Origin: Opitutaceae bacterium
Lineage (GTDB): Bacteria; Verrucomicrobiota; Verrucomicrobiia; Opitutales; Opitutaceae
Length of the DNA stretch: 15,010 bases
Direction: 5' to 3'
Assembly: GCA_025352845.1 (NCBI GenBank)
Contig: JANXSC010000581.1
Coordinates: 1 to 15,010 of the forward strand
Of the stretch, positions 14,975-15,010 are shown one piece after another; position 1 is the stretch's first letter, and every line of letters starts with the position of its first letter. Under the pieces are notes generated by a model. That model ran no database searches, had not been told where the DNA came from, and was given only the letters and a program-made list of their open reading frames with translations. The position numbers and the translations under genes were made by a program.

Positions 14975-15010
14975 AAAAGGGCGGTCGCCGAAAGCGACCG
15001 CCCTTTTTTT
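14975..15010. terminator. Strong bidirectional intrinsic terminator
   Basis: GGGCGGTCGC (14979-14988) and GCGACCGCCC (14994-15003) form a perfect 10-bp stem around CGAAA, extended by four A-T pairs. On the + strand seven Ts run to the window edge. On the - strand the stem is followed by TTTTCAATTTTTT. No gene ends nearby on the + strand inside the window, so it most likely ends a - strand gene lying just beyond base 15010 and insulates the barrel-protein operon. Confidence 0.85.

Overview
The window looks like a chromosomal segment of a high-GC Verrucomicrobiota bacterium, probably close to Opitutaceae. This is inferred from three things. Base composition is high-GC and several genes start with GTG. 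One protein ends in a paired 'LNLSTR.QVG...' module that I associate with Opitutaceae secreted proteins. Conventional housekeeping genes sit beside an unrecognised RG-rich protein. I see no rRNA, tRNA, insertion sequence, CRISPR array or phage gene, and no gap between genes is longer than about 180 bases.

Positions 1-8110 (+ strand) hold a tightly packed run of genes. The last codons of a gene, presumably nuoL, overlap nuoM, and nuoM overlaps nuoN; these are antiporter-like membrane subunits of respiratory complex I. After a 74-base spacer come pyrR, pyrB and pyrC: a PyrR-type phosphoribosyltransferase/regulator, aspartate carbamoyltransferase and dihydroorotase, the last two being consecutive steps of de novo pyrimidine synthesis. 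Then come a CPBP-family intramembrane protease, thiL (thiamine monophosphate kinase) and tsaE (ATPase of the tRNA t6A pathway). Gaps are mostly 0-33 bases, so much of this could be one transcript. A 9-bp hairpin spans the tsaE stop codon, where transcription meets the opposing gene.

Positions 8132-14889 (- strand), in transcription order from the right, hold a three-gene unit: a predicted outer-membrane beta-barrel protein, a membrane-bound sensor histidine kinase without a neighbouring response regulator, and a secreted eight-repeat PQQ-like beta-propeller protein carrying the paired C-terminal modules. The propeller gene starts 3 bases after the kinase stop behind a strong Shine-Dalgarno sequence. 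Downstream lies a separate gene for a roughly 655-residue protein of unknown function, with an Arg/Gly-rich disordered N-terminal part, Ala/Pro linkers and two or three unrecognised folded regions. A perfect intrinsic-terminator-like hairpin plus T7 sits only 7 bases before its likely start codon. A very strong bidirectional terminator fills the right end of the window.

The points most worth following up are the terminator in the leader of the RG-rich protein gene, the barrel-kinase-propeller operon, and a PyrR whose known RNA-contact positions are mostly replaced. None of these is proven to be a new system from sequence alone.
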